Shown here piece by piece: positions 19,676-31,269 of a stretch of 64,000 nt of DNA. Source of the DNA: Oegoconia quadripuncta (taxonomy: Eukaryota; Arthropoda; Insecta; Lepidoptera; Autostichidae). The position numbers and the translations under genes are program-made. The notes under the pieces are model-generated. The model was not told the DNA's origin and searched no databases. It saw nothing but the letters and a program-made list of their open reading frames with translations. The stretch's first letter is position 1, and every line of letters starts with the position of its first letter. The stretch spans positions 28,266,836 through 28,330,835 of the forward strand of contig OX438748.1 in the NCBI GenBank assembly GCA_949316235.1, given 5' to 3'.

Positions 19676-20861
19676 CAGGGCGTCCCAAAGTTATGGGACA
19701 TGAAGGGGAAGTACCTTAAATATCGTAGATAGTGAATTTTGCTCAAAGAAGACTTTATGTTATTTTTAAAAGTTAGTAATTCTGCATTCATAGATTTTCT
19801 AAAAATTATTTGCTTCGGCTGGGAATCGAACCGACTCAAATGTGAAAAAAAAAACACCCTACTTTTATGATGCCAATCGAAAGAATAGCTAAAAAATAAT
19901 AACTCTGCCTAAGTAACATAGTATTTTAAAAGAAAGGAACAACATAAAATGATTGAGTCAAATTTCAAGAAAGTTATTTATTGCCGACGACGTTCGAAAA
20001 GTAGCGATATTATCATTCCAAAGATAGCATTGATTATTCGTAAATAAGTACCCACTTCATAAAATAGGTACTAACATAGTTTTCCTTATTATAAGTGCAC
20101 GTGTAGATGAAATGATAAAACTTGTATTTCAATACGTCCTCTGTAAGCTAGACAGAAGGCAAATTAAAAACAAAAATAAATAATTTATAATTTGAAAATG
20201 GAACAGTTTATGACAGCGTTTGTTTAATTTCTAAATGAATGTTTTCCTACATGGATTGGTACAAATGGACCGATTAGATGGCCGGCCAGATCCCCGGACC
20301 TCACACCATTAGATTTCTTCTTTTGGGGATACGTGAAAGATATGCTATACAAAAAGCGATACGAGAACGTAGGCGAGTTGCAAACAGAATTGTGCCATAT
20401 CACATCGAGTGTTCACCATAAAATGATTAGAAAATCAACAGGCAGCGGGCTCATTAAAAGATTGGCGATTTGCGTAAGACAAGAGGGATCACATTTTGAG
20501 CATTTAATTAATTAATTTACAAAAAAATACCTACTTAATTGACTACGGCAGTTTCATGTATGTTTTTTATTTGATTAAAATGATTAATTTCACGTTGTTC
20601 CTTTCTTTTAAAATACTATGTTACTTAGGCAGAGTTATTATTTTTTAGCTATTCTTTCGATTGGCATCATAAAAGTAGGGTGTTTTTTTTTTCACATTTG
20701 AGTCGGTTCGATTCCCAGCCGAAGCAAATAATTTTTAGAAAATCTATGAATGCAGAATTACTAACTTTTAAAAATAACATAAAGTCTTCTTTGAGCAAAA
20801 TTCACTATCTACGATATTTAAGGTACTTCCCCTTCATGTCCCATAACTTTGGGACGCCCTG
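19676..20861 (+). mobile_element. Tc1/mariner-superfamily element with 268-bp terminal inverted repeats
   Basis: TA at 19674-75 and 20862-63 flanks an 1186-bp element beginning CAGGGCGTCCCAAAGTTATG and ending with its complement. The inverted repeats (19676-19943 and 20594-20861) look identical by eye over 268 bp, including a 10-A/10-T run. The 650-bp centre keeps only the C-terminal end of a DDE transposase, so this is an internally deleted, non-autonomous copy. Identical ends suggest recent insertion or conversion between arms. Open frames in each arm, sharing one peptide, are shadows of the repeat. Confidence 0.85.
20228..20515 (+). pseudogene. Transposase C-terminal remnant (Tc1/mariner superfamily)
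   Basis: A 95-codon frame (stop at 20513-20515) reads ...WIGTNGPIRWPARSPDLTPL then DFFFWGYVKDMLY and ends ...GSHFEHLIN. SPDLTPLDFF is the third-catalytic-acid region of DDE transposases of the Tc1/mariner (IS630) superfamily; the acid here is D. The C-terminal ending in HFEHL is also typical of this group. The N-terminal DNA-binding region and the first two catalytic acids are absent, so the protein cannot be active. I base the family on motif memory; the exact subfamily is not assigned. Confidence 0.8.
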
Positions 20862-20863
20862 TA

Positions 20864-21214
20864 TAAATAAAGGCCTGCTACCTTAATTGTGTTGCCGACT
20901 GTACCTTCTTCGAAAAAGTTGTATTATTGCAAAACTGAAACATTTCAAAGCAAACTAAGCCGTATTTATCGAAGGAAAGCAAACTTTAAACCGACAAAAT
21001 ATTGGTCTAGCCGAAACTTGGTATTTGATCTTGTAAAAGCTTTTCTTAAAACTCCAGGTGTTTTAAGAGTTCTCGCTTGTTTTAAAGTCAAACTGAAATG
21101 GAACAGCTTCCAATTCAAAATGGCGGGTTTAGAATTGTAAGACTGCGATTTATTTTAAAAAGTAATATTACTACTTCAGGAATAATTAATGACTGACTGA
21201 CTACACTTTTATTT
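20864..21214. other. Gene-free stretch
   Basis: An 83-codon plus frame (20889-21140) lacks motifs. Otherwise unique. Confidence 0.35.
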
Positions 21215-21548
21215 TTTCTTTTTTTTTATGCACAACGGGTTGGTACTTGACCTCAATCACACCTGATCTTAAGTGAAGATGAGGTCGAAGGTGGAAGCGT
21301 ACTGACTCGGAAAACCCAACACATTTGGAGGACTGGCTATCTTATCTCTGTCAACCGGAACACAACAATGCTATTAACATTGCTGCTTGGCGGCAAAAGA
21401 TAAGATGGTGGTAGCTAGCCAGGCGGACATTTAAAATGCCCTACCACCAACCAAACCGAGTACTTAAACATGTACCCCGCTGGGGATCGAACCCGCGACC
21501 TACGAATCATATGACCAATGTTGTTTACATTGAGCCACGGAGGCGGTT
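21215..21548 (-). mobile_element. SINE-A copy A8, full length
   Basis: Minus strand: T-run then ATGCACAACGGGTTGG, CTGCTTGGCGGCAAAAGATAA, GGTGGTAGCTAGCCAGGC, GGGGATCGAACC (B box complement) and GAGCCACGGAGGCGGTT. Confidence 0.9.
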
Positions 21549-21556
21549 AAATAACC

Positions 21557-21625
21557 GACACTGACTGTCAAATGGTTTCTAGTCTGATACAAATCCAGCA
21601 ATCAGCACTGTGCCCGCGTTGTTAT
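21557..21625 (+). mobile_element. SINE-E fragment E5, body only
   Basis: ACTGACTGTCAAATGG, AAATCCAGCAATCAGCACTG and TGCCCGCGTTG match the body of E1/E2; the 5S-like head is absent. Confidence 0.6.
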
Positions 21626-21816
21626 TTGTTATATCATTATACGTTTGATGTAAATTTAAACTGTTTCGAAAATATTTATTTTATAAGACAGTTAGTTGAC
21701 GTATATGGATGATATCATAGTCCTTCGGTGATTTACTAAAGTTTCAATTTGTAGAAATTATCGATTTCTAAGCGACTTTTTACAAACTCTACCGTATTTC
21801 AATAAGTTGGTCAACT

Positions 21817-22110
21817 CATCATCATCTCAGCCCGTAAACATCCCACTGCAGGGATACAGGCGTTCCCTTGTTATAATGAGGGAGTATGGGCCATAGTCCA
21901 CCACGCTGGCCCAATGCGGGTTGGGGACTTCACATGCCTTATAGTTTTTACCTCACGATGTTTTCCTTCACCGTTTAGCGCAGTCGGGTAAATTCACATA
22001 AGTAATTAAATTAAATTTAAAAATTCATTGGTACATGGCCTGCCTAGGAATCGAACCCGGACCTCCCAAATTGGGAGACCGCGTCTTAACCGCTGAGCCA
22101 CCGACGCTCT
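21817..22110 (-). mobile_element. SINE-D copy D1, full length
   Basis: Minus strand: head AGCGTCGGTGGCTCAGCGG near 22110, TCTCCCAATTTGGGAGG, B-box-like GGTTCGATTCC, CAGGCCATGTACCAATGAAT, then the 3' part to CGGGCTGAGATGATGATGA near 21817. It is tRNA-headed with the TGGCTCAGCGG A box. Confidence 0.85.
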
Positions 22111-23087
22111 ATAAACTAGTAGCGCCTACTATGCTGTGATAATTTTATTTTCATCCTTTCAAATTCATTAATGTCTATCGTCAATATTTTTTAAATTTTC
22201 AAAAATAGCTGTTTACCTGATAGAGTTGGGAACATGAAATTAACATAAATGGCCATATTAAGAGCTTAATATTTGATTCAATTGATTCATCTACTTTTAC
22301 TATGCGTGCGCATCACTACTTAGTTAAGTTACTTACTCTTCTATTGCTACTATTTAGTATGAACTAATTTAAGGTACCCTATGTTTACGACATCTTAGGG
22401 GTGGAGGATTGATAACTTGAGACACAGGATTTATCCTAGTTCAGGTATCAGTGCACCATGATCTTACCTGATGTTACTAAAACTTCTAAGTACAATTGAT
22501 ATTTATTTACTTTATATTAGTATGTAAGTCGAATGCACATTTTTTTTCAAAACGGTTGTTTATTTTCGACAACTGATATTGTGAGATGGTTCATGCCCAT
22601 GTTTAATAAATTTAGCTTTTAACACAGCTGTTGGTGTATTGATCCTACCACTGAATTAACCTAAATTTCACCAAAGATAATTAGATAAGAATCATATAGC
22701 GCGCCCTCAACATATTAAATAAAACAACAAACAGTGGTGGCGCCGACAGCGATTTCACGATATTTTTTGTGGATTTTAAAGAAACAATATGTATTGTATG
22801 ACAGAATTTCTAACAATCATACTAGTACTAGTGATGGGAAACAATATTTGTCGATCAATCGATAAAATGTATAGATGTCGATAGGCACATAAACAATTTT
22901 GATCTGCTTCTAAAACTAATAAATGATGTAAATTATTTTACTCCTCTTACATTATCAAACATTTGTGTACGTCTATAGCAAAATTAAAGATATTCCATGT
23001 TATTTAGGATTAAAATTACAAAACATATTAAAACATGTAGGATTCGTCACGTAGCGTTAGTTTATCATAGATTTAAACATTGACCCT
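22111..23087. other. 1-kb gene-free stretch
   Basis: Mostly unique, with two ATCGATA-rich spots (CGATCAATCGATAAAATG near 22851). It could hold regulatory DNA, but nothing specific can be claimed. Confidence 0.35.
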
Positions 23088-23240
23088 CTTATTCATAAAC
23101 ATTTACAAACGCTTTATATGCCTGTTTTAGTTAAAGTATGTTTTGTCACTTTCTTTCATTACGACATTTCCTTATGAACGACAGATACAAAACATAACTA
23201 AAACAGGCTTAAAGGCGTTTGTAATTTTTTTATGAATAAG
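23088..23240. mobile_element. Foldback MITE, family P copy P1
   Basis: A 153-bp palindrome-like unit. CTTATTCATAAACATTTACA, ACGCTTTATATGCCTGTTTT and AGTTAAAGTATGTTTTGT are mirrored by ACAAAACATAACTAAAACAGG, CTTAAAGGCGTTTGTAA and TATGAATAAG. The loop is about 40 bp (CTTTCTTTCATTACGACAT). Non-coding. Confidence 0.75.
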
Positions 23241-24100
23241 ACTGTAATTAGCGACGATCGAGTTGCGTGTCGTAGGTAGTTTTAGTATTCATATTTGTTG
23301 AAAATTAATAATTCAATGAAGTTAGTCATATTATTGGATGCCTCTCACTAGGCGTGGGGTTCTATTATTTAATTTCATCGATATCGTATCGATAAAAACA
23401 GACACTTTTTATGATTCTGAATTCTGGAAAATAACCCGCAGCAAAGCCATTTTGTTATTATTTATATTTAGCGCATAGGTCTATTGAATGCAGGGTTGTA
23501 GCGATTTTTTGATTTATTCTGTACTTAAAAAGAATCCTTATTTATCCAATGAGGCAGTCGCTAGCTCTTAATCTTTTAATGTTTGGAACACTTGACGTTA
23601 TTTAGACATGTAAATAGGGAAAATGGTATAATATCTGTGAACAAAACAAAAATAGAATCCAGTATAAAGAAATCTTCACTTCCAGTTAGAAGCAGGTTTG
23701 ATATGAATGGGGGCGACCCCACAATAATTTTGACAACGCATAGAGTAACAACGGGTAACGTATGCAAATTCACCCCGGGGCTATGAAATATACGGGCCAA
23801 TAAATAAACAGCACGCCGAAAGGGTGAAATTAAATATTCATAGGGTAGTGATGGGAAGTGTAAGTCGATGATATTTTATATTTATTTATTGTTTTGTTTG
23901 TACTTATACCTTAAATGTACAACATAAAAAGAATAAGAATATAACATTGCGAATACATAAGTATAGGTACAAAGGCGAACTTATCCCACTTAGGTATTTC
24001 TTCCAGGTTTACGGTAGCCGAAAGGACTTATTTAAAAGTGCATAATAGGCATTCAACACAATAATATTAATATTAAGTAAATAGATATGTACATACCATA
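23241..24100. other. Gene-free stretch
   Basis: Includes overlapping open frames on both strands at 23576-23800 (67 and 74 codons) without recognisable motifs. No repeat matches inside the window. The overlap of two frames may reflect chance or an unrecognised conserved segment. Confidence 0.3.
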
Positions 24101-24184
24101 TAATACGCTTCCATATTCGACCTCATCTCACTTAACATCAGGTGTGATTGAGGTCAAGTACCAACCCGTTGTGCAAAAAAAAAA
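24101..24184 (+). mobile_element. SINE-A copy A9, 3' end only
   Basis: ACGCTTCCATATTCGACC, CTTAACATCAGGTGTGATTG, CCAACCCGTTGTGC and a 10-A tail. Confidence 0.8.
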
Positions 24185-24267
24185 TGCATCCGATATAATA
24201 TTTATACTGAATTTGTTATGTCCATAATTTTTGGGGTTTTTTTACCAATTCAATTTGCCATAATCGC

Positions 24268-24382
24268 TACGTTTGGTAGGCGTGGCAGAGGTGGACCGAT
24301 GATTTGGTAAAGATCACTAGAAGCCACAGGCTGCGCAGGAGTTCAGCAGTGGACGTTTTTCGATGGATATGATGATGATACT
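24268..24382 (+). mobile_element. RTE-like LINE 3' end scrap
   Basis: Broken translation includes a GRRGGPMIW...SLEATGCAG...VQQWTFFDG-like run, recalling the C-terminal GRPxxRWxDDLxKxxGxxW...QQW end of RTE-type LINE proteins, and it ends in GATATGATGATGATA-type repeats. About 110 bp remain. Confidence 0.5.
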
Positions 24383-24450
24383 AAATTAGTATTTATTTTA
24401 TTTTTAATAGAAATATAAATAATGTATTTAATTGCTCTTTGTTATTAAAT

Positions 24451-24675
24451 ACCGCCTCCGTGGCTCAATGTAAACATCATTGGGTTTACGATTCGGAGGT
24501 CGCGGGTTCGAACCCCAGCATGTACCCCACATGTTTAAGTACTCGGTTTGGTTGGTGGTATGGCAATTTAAATGTCCGCCTGGCTAGCTACCACCATCTT
24601 ATCTAAATCTGCCGCCAAGCAGCAATGTTAATAGCATTGTTGTGTTCCGGTTGTCAGAGATGAGATAGCCAGTCA
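24451..24675 (+). mobile_element. SINE-A copy A10, 3'-truncated
   Basis: Head to GTTGTCAGAGATGAGATAGCC, then an abrupt change at AGTCAGATTT. The segment after the B box contains a micro-duplication (AGCATGTACCCCACATGTTT). Confidence 0.85.
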
Positions 24676-25460
24676 GATTTTGCCTTCTAAATGTATAACT
24701 TATATTTTAAATTTGTAATTATGGCTGTGATTTCAAATAAATCATTAATAATAATAATAAAGTCAGTGTGTTACATTGCTCTTTAAAGTTTAAGGTAAAA
24801 AGTGATTGAATTAATAATAAATGACTTAAATTTTCATTACTGGTCGTAGTTATCGACATCGATAAAATTTACGACAATAAATAGCGACATCATTGCTACA
24901 GTCCAATATCGTAATAGGCAGACTAAAGAGTGAGGCGACTTGTATAACATCACCAAATTAGCCGAGCGATGTGCCCTAGCCCTTAGGCGGTTTTAGGGTT
25001 ACCACACCATGATTATCATTATTTTTAAATTATATATACTTTTAAATAATAAACACAATAACACTGGCTTCATAAAGAATTGAGTACTAGAAATGTAAGA
25101 TGAGAAGAGGGATGGGTTATCACCATACTGTCTAACTAACATTAGGTAAAGAAAAAATATATGATAAATCAATTAGGTATATAATATGAAATAATTAGAA
25201 AAATTGCAAAAGGCGGCTTCAGTTCTGTAAGCTTATTTGTACGGCTCGCGTCCGAATCTGCAGTGACATCTCCATTGACAATGGACTTTATGCTATGACC
25301 CTAAAGTTCGTATATCACACTGTGAATTGCGATGCGAATTGTGCCTGTGGGCTTACGGAATAACATAGTTGGTCAAAAATGTTAGATCTGTGCAAAAGTG
25401 AATAGGCTCGTATCAAAGCATACATTTCTCAAGAAGAAGGTAGAGAGTTATACTTGGATT
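24676..25460. other. Gene-free AT-rich stretch
   Basis: A short TAA-rich run near 24750 and an ATCGACATCGATAAA spot near 24851. No gene seen. Confidence 0.35.
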
Positions 25461-25680
25461 TGACGGCCGTTTTAGTAAGTCACCCTGCCTTCGAAACCAA
25501 CGGTGATGGGTTTGAATCCCGCTAGGGGTAAATGTTTGTGTGATGAATACGAACATTAAATTCCCGAGTCATGGATATTCATACAAACATTTATGTCTGT
25601 TTATCCATTATCCAATATCCATAGGCTTTGACTAATTTAGAACTAGATAGATAGTTGATGTAAGTGTCCGAAATAATTAT
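25461..25680 (+). mobile_element. SINE-B copy B5
   Basis: Head diverged (TTTAGTAAGTCACCCTGCC), B box changed to GGTTTGAATCC, then GTAAATGTTTGTGTGATGAA and body to GTAAGTGTCCGAAATAAT. A 16-A run follows at 25705-25720. Confidence 0.75.
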
Positions 25681-26204
25681 TTCTTCCTATCAAAGAATCA
25701 ACAATAAAAAAAAAAAAAAAACAATTCGAAAAGATGATTTATGAAATGTAAAACGCGACAGCCCTGTCATTTTTAACAACATGTAAATGTTTTGTGACGC
25801 CTTTATAAATGATTTTATCCGATGTGTTTTGTGTGAAATATTACGAAGGCAAATTGAATTGGACACAATCTGGACGAGATAGACCTGCGCACATGTGCTA
25901 TTCCACTCCCCAGTGTAATCGGGCGGTTACTATATGAATAATTTTTGGGGTGATAATGTCAGATGTCAATGACTACAAAATAAACATCAAGAGGACGCAG
26001 TTTAGTGCCGACATTGGAAACAAATGCTAATATTATCATCACTTCAGAGAAAAGCTAGGGAAATAACTATCAATACTAGTTTCATGGAATTGACACAACC
26101 CATTTTACGGTAGCTACTAGCTTCAAAGATATTGACATAGCGCCATGTCCGTCTGTCTGTCTGTCTCTCTGTACGAGGCTTAGCTCAGAGGCTCTTTGGC
26201 ATGA

Positions 26205-26545
26205 TTTTATTATATTGCCCACTCTTTACATGACGCATTGTTTTAAACTGCCCTTAAAAACGTCAAAATATCTCATGTTTTGGTCAGTTGTGACATTTTA
26301 ACACCGGATGAAAAACGACGGGTGTTATGTTTGACAGCGTTGTACGTGTGTGTGTCTAGTATCTATTTTTTTCTAGTATTTATTGCGGAAGTTTTTTTTA
26401 CATTGCTAAACGAGGGGAAAGGTTCTAAACCATGTCTGATGAAAAGGTATTTCGTTTTTACCACGGTTTTTGGTGCATTTCGATGATATCATAGTCCATT
26501 GATGGTTTTAGATAGATTGCGTTCATAAACAAAAGTATGAGAACA
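26205..26545 (+). repeat. Repeat-H copy
   Basis: Contains GATGAAAAACGACGGGTGTTAT, GACAGCGTTGTACG, CTAAACGAGGGGAAAGG and GATGATATCATAGTCC, as in the 3.2, 34.2 and 40.9 kb copies. A short TCTG run precedes it (26151-26166). Confidence 0.55.
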
Positions 26546-26805
26546 TAATGAAAATACAATTAAAGAGTGTGCGCCGTAGTAGTACTAGAGTCATACCTCG
26601 GTGTGGCACATCACTCAAAGAGCGAATCACTTGTTTTCAGTTACAACTCCTACAAGTACGAGTGCATAAAAATACGCGCGTGTTCTCTTTGTGGTCATTC
26701 GTGAGTGAAAAGTGTCCGTTGTTGTTATAGCTAGTCTTGAGTAATAATTATGATAACAAGTTAAATGATGTGATGTGACAAAAGAGAAAGAAAAAGAGCA
26801 GGAGA
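26546..26805. other. Gene-free stretch
   Basis: A 60-codon plus frame (26548-26730) without motifs. Confidence 0.3.
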
Positions 26806-27120
26806 TTTTTTTATATTAAACTTTTTAAATTTAAGATTAAACTCGGAGTTAGGTCCTTAGCCATGTTTGATGAAAATCGGTTAAGCAATTTCGAAGATAT
26901 TTAACTTTTAACACAGTTTGGTCCATCTAGATGATATATTTCATATATTTTTAATTTATCGTTACGATTAAAGTAATTTAATAATACTTTGTCCTATAAT
27001 ACATTGCCTACTCCTTACACGACACATTTTTGAGTACTACACTTAAAAGCGTCAAACGTAGATATGTTTTTGTCAGTTATGACATTTTTGTAAGTTCTCT
27101 TGCAATGTTTTGGTGACTGT
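26806..27120 (+). repeat. Repeat-H copy, 3' part then partial 5' part
   Basis: AAGATTAAACTCGG, GATGAAAATCGGTTAAGC, TTTAACTTTTAACACAGTTTGG and GATGATAT match 41.0-41.3 kb; TGTTTTTGTCAGTTATGACA near 27066 repeats wording from 26275. Confidence 0.5.
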
Positions 27121-27256
27121 TACAGGTACAGTCGGCTCCATAGTCACAAAGGACTATTTTAAATGATTAATGGCAGCGTTTACTGCTTGGTTAAGCTACA
27201 TCATCCTCAGTTATCTAAAATGATAGCCTAGATAAGAGGGTCATTTTAGAGAACTG

Positions 27257-27513
27257 TTTTTTTTTCATGCACCTGACCTCAACCACACCTGATGTTAAGT
27301 GAAAATGAGGCCGAACGTGGAGGCGTACTGACCCGGAAATCGCATCTTATTTGAGGTCTGGCTATCTTATTAAGATAGTAACTAACCAGGCGGGCATTTA
27401 AAATGCACTACCATCAACCAAACCGCGTATTACACAGGTACCCCGCTGGGGATCGAACGCGCGGACTCGGATTAGTAAACCCTATGTTGTTAACATTGAG
27501 CCACGGAGGTAGT
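27257..27513 (-). mobile_element. SINE-A copy A11, internally deleted
   Basis: Both ends are present (ACCTGACCTCAACCACACC and GAGCCACGGAGG) but the middle CTGCTTGGCGGCA segment is lost, making it about 255 bp. Confidence 0.85.
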
Positions 27514-28591
27514 CATAATATAGGTATAGCTTGAACAAGCATCCTGTTACCATTAATCGTGTAGAACAGCTCTGTATGAATAACTGTGACCTACTCATGT
27601 TTCGAGACAAAGTTAATAATAAGAACAATGAATACAAGCCAAAATTGCAATATAGACTGTTGCCGAAAGTTTGGGTTAATCTAGAATTACAAAGTATTTA
27701 TTTAGGCTACCTTTCAATGTTAGATAGAGAACGCTGTTTTGAGTTCCTTAAAAAGAATCTTTTGATTTCCTCCCTTACTTTAAGAACCGTATTAAGAAAG
27801 CAATCTTAAGATTGCGATGAGACTTACAATTTTTTTTTAATACTGATTATAAATTGAGATTCTCTTGGGTATCGATCTTGAGAATCGTTTTATTAATACG
27901 TGTCTAAGAAGTCTTACTGAACTGGTACTTATACAGATTTACTTTTTCTTCCTCTTACTTGCACGCACTTGCTTAAGTGCACGAAGTAGGAGTCTCAAAT
28001 CAAAAGCTTTACGCCCTCACTATTGGGAATACAGCTTCCTCCCACTAGGAGAGGGAATGGCTAACATTGTTTTCAAACCGAGGCGACATGACTGTACTTC
28101 AACTGAAAATAATACTATGTAACGTATCCTCCGATACACGGAAACACTCGAATAAAAATACCTATAACACCCAACAATAGTAAAGATAGGGACAGTCAAC
28201 TTCAGATTCAGTTTAGAGAAATTTATCTAGTTTATTTTCTACTTCTCGGTGAGTAGGTACACAATATTGGTCATCAAAAATCGATTCACACATCGATCTG
28301 TGAGCCTTTTGCAACTGTCTTGTAGCCTCGATCACAATTATTTATGTGTTACGGGTCATATCCAGACAGACTTAACTAGTGTTGCCAGATATCCCGCTTT
28401 TCACCGCACGTCCGGTTTCTCAGCTCTTTCTCAGCACCCTGAGCGGAACACCAATAATCCCACTTTTTGACGTTTTCAACTAAGTAACGAATTTGGTATT
28501 ACTTTAAAAAGAATCGGTCAGTGAAGAAAGACACTAACGAACCAACGAACAAGCACCAACAACCTAGAAAATACAATTTACTCGCATACCA
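27514..28591. other. 1.1-kb gene-free stretch
   Basis: Holds small plus frames (92, 85 and 73 codons) with no recognisable domain. A GAGAATCGTTTTATTAATACG edge near 27882 resembles the right end of the R MITEs. Confidence 0.35.
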
Positions 28592-28790
28592 TCAAGACCT
28601 TTATCCCAAATGAGGTGGTCAGAGATATCCCAAAAAAAATGTGTTTGGAGTTCCAAACATTAAAGTTTAATGATTGGAACACATCCACGGTTCACCTTAT
28701 AAAATATATATAAATGCACACGTGACAGGCGGTCAGCCCATCGCCGTTAAAACGTGCAAAACTTATGGATGTTTCTTGGTGTAAATGTTA
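28592..28790 (-). repeat. Repeat-F copy F5
   Basis: CCAAATGAGGTGGTCAGAGA, GAGTTCCAAACATTAAAG, GGTTCACCTTATAAAATA, GCACACGTGACAGG, ATCGCCGTTAAAACGTGC. It is uninterrupted where F4 carries He2, so it serves as the empty-site reference. Confidence 0.8.
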
Positions 28791-29215
28791 TAAGTACCTT
28801 TTTTTACTCCACGATAAACGTCCCACACCAGCTTTTTCTTCGTTTAAACCCCGACATTTACAAAAACGCATCTGACAACACGAGACTTAACCCTCTAGCT
28901 GTAAAATATTAATTAGGCTGTAAATTAGACTGTATAGTGGTCACTACTAGACGTCACCCGCAAACGATAATGTTTGGGTTTGCTATAGTTTACTGTTAGG
29001 GGTTGTTAGCCACCTCTGTGCGCTTGTGATACGTTGTTAATGGGTGGTTTTAAGGGGGTAATTAGTTGCTTGTCTTTATCACTAGTGCATATAGGCAAAA
29101 TTAGGGTTATGAAGATCAAAATGTTATGTACTAATACACTGTTATTATCAAAAATCATCTTTTATTTTAATATTATTATTCAAAAATAACGATAACCATA
29201 TAACTTTATCGAAAT
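28791..29215. other. Gene-free stretch
   Basis: Nothing recognised. Confidence 0.35.
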
Positions 29216-29369
29216 TTAGGCCCGCATTACAGAATGTTACTCAAGCAGAGATCTCCTCTTGAGGACAGTTAAAAAGGGCAGCTTTATGTTACTTTTATAG
29301 TGGCATCTCTTTCTGACTATGATCAAGCGCAGATCTAAGCTTGAACAACATTCTGAAATATACGGCCCT
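29216..29369. mobile_element. Foldback MITE, family Q copy Q2
   Basis: Left end TTTAGGCCCGCATTACAGAA pairs with TTCTGAAATATACGGCCC at the right. The interior is shared with Q1. Confidence 0.65.
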
Positions 29370-29849
29370 TACAATGGAACATAAGTAATCAAATTATGTT
29401 ATAATAAGTATTCATATTAGAATGGAATATAAGTATTTAAATTATGCGGTATAAATGGCCGTAATGGCTTCTAAGTGAGGGCAATCAAATAATACGGTCA
29501 CTTATGCCACATATTTTGGCACTTACAGATAAATCAAAACCTCTAAGGTACTCCACTCCATGTTGACCTAGAATCATGAAATAAAGGAAAAAGTCCGAAA
29601 GTGGTTAATTTGTAGTTTAAATTAGCCTGTGATGTCCCACTGCTGGGCAAAACCCTCCCCTATTTTATGTCGCCAATGCAACATCTCTACACTCCTTGCT
29701 GAAAGTCAAGGCTTGTTGAAAGTAGTCAAGTCAATCATAAAAAAAATTCGAGCTAATCGCGCCAGCGCTTTTTGGTCCTACCTCTGTCCTGTGGGCCACC
29801 CCAAGCTTATCACATAATATTTTTTTTTTGAGATTGCAAACTTACGTTT
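29370..29849. other. Gene-free stretch with LINE-end wording
   Basis: GATGTCCCACTGCTGGGC (29632-29649) is a common LINE/SINE 3'-end phrase in minus orientation. No gene. Confidence 0.4.
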
Positions 29850-30020
29850 ATTTATTTATTTATTTTATCATTTATTGCACGCAAGAAAAAAAACATACAG
29901 ATACAACATAATAGAGACGACACAACAGGTTCTGCTTATTTCTACAATGAAATTTCTTCCAGCAGACCTACGAAAGAGAGATACGACTGGAAGAGGCAGA
30001 TAAGACGTGCACAATGGAAA
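29850..30020 (-). mobile_element. LINE-like 3' end, family U copy U2
   Basis: TTTATTTATTTATTTATTT then ATTTATTGCACGCAAG and GAAATTTCTTCCAGCAG, matching U1 at 10.9 kb. The left edge is a T-rich tail on this strand, as expected for a minus-strand retroelement 3' end. Confidence 0.5.
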
Positions 30021-30227
30021 TCTAAAGAAGTGAATAAATATGATAGATAAATAAACCTAACTGAATATAAATATAACTACATACTAATAAGTACTTAAAT
30101 ACACAAATAAGTACATATTACAATACACACGAATATAAACTATATACATATATAATACACGGAATAACACTATGAAATGGAAGGGTATTAATTTCGGTCT
30201 CGACTCCCTTGCAGTATGATCAATCTA

Positions 30228-30289
30228 CATCAAGTTTGTACGGAACCCTCGAAGCGCGAGTCAGACTCGCACTTGTCCGGCTGTTTTTT
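30228..30289 (-). repeat. Repeat-T copy, minus
   Basis: GTTTGTACGGAACCCTCG and GCGAGTCAGACTCGCACTTG. Its reverse complement recurs at 31564, giving an inverted pair 1.3 kb apart. Confidence 0.65.
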
Positions 30290-31269
30290 AAATACTCTTC
30301 CATTAAAATCTACAGAGAGAAAACAAAGTTAGGATAAACCTCGCTCTTGTAATGGGTCCTCACATACAAATAAAATGGAGAATTTATTCAAATTAATTCA
30401 CCTTTACCGTATGTGTGAATGTTTATGTAGGTAAGTAAATGCAATTCAATTACAGGCCCTTTTTTTAATTATTGGCTGGAGTACAATGGAGGTGTTAATG
30501 TTATTAGTATGAAACTGATAGATCATTTAGATCACTTCCTTTTGTTGTTTACAAGTGAAAGTTTTAACCGTTGATTGTTTTAGGTGATTTCGATGCGAAA
30601 TGGGTCAGAGAATCTCTTACATTTCCATCAAATAACTTTAGTTAATTCGCAAGTTATTATTATTTCAAAATTCTTTTTTCTTCTAACTTTTCGTCATATA
30701 ATGCTTGCTTGCATTTAGCGTGTAGCCAATAGTATTGTTGTGTGGAACAACTTCTGACGTGTTATGCGTTCTGTTATCAGTGAATGCACGAGGTGGAGAC
30801 TGGAAAACAGCTATTTTGCTGAGGCTCCAACATATTTGTCCACTAAGTTAGGAAATTAACTATAATTAATGATCATGTAGTATAATTTTTTTAAGTGGAT
30901 GAATAAATATATTTTTATTTATTTATTTATTTAAGTAACATTGCCCCCGTAGTATTACATCGTTTGTCGCGCGTGACGTGACATCTTTTTATTTGCTCTG
31001 AGCAAAGCGAGTATTTTTTATTATTTGATCAGGTACAGTGACAGTAACAGTTTCATCAAGTATAAACTGGTCTTACAGCAATTAAGCGGTCTACTGATAC
31101 TGTAAGTGCTTAGTGTTATGCAGACTTATAAAGACTTATATATTTCAGACTGTAGGTACCTGATTGAATAATCAAAATGCCAGCCAAATTTTATGTTCTA
31201 CTCTTACCAACTTTCTATAACTGTATTTTCTTTTACTGTTGTGCAATGAAGTGTATTTGAATTGTGCTT
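30290..31269. other. 1-kb gene-free stretch
   Basis: No gene or shared repeat; a TTTATTTATTTATTTA run near 30916. Confidence 0.35.

Noticed and set aside
19558..20886. Two genes encoding the same peptide on opposite strands
   Set aside because: They lie in the two arms of the terminal inverted repeat and are shadows of it.
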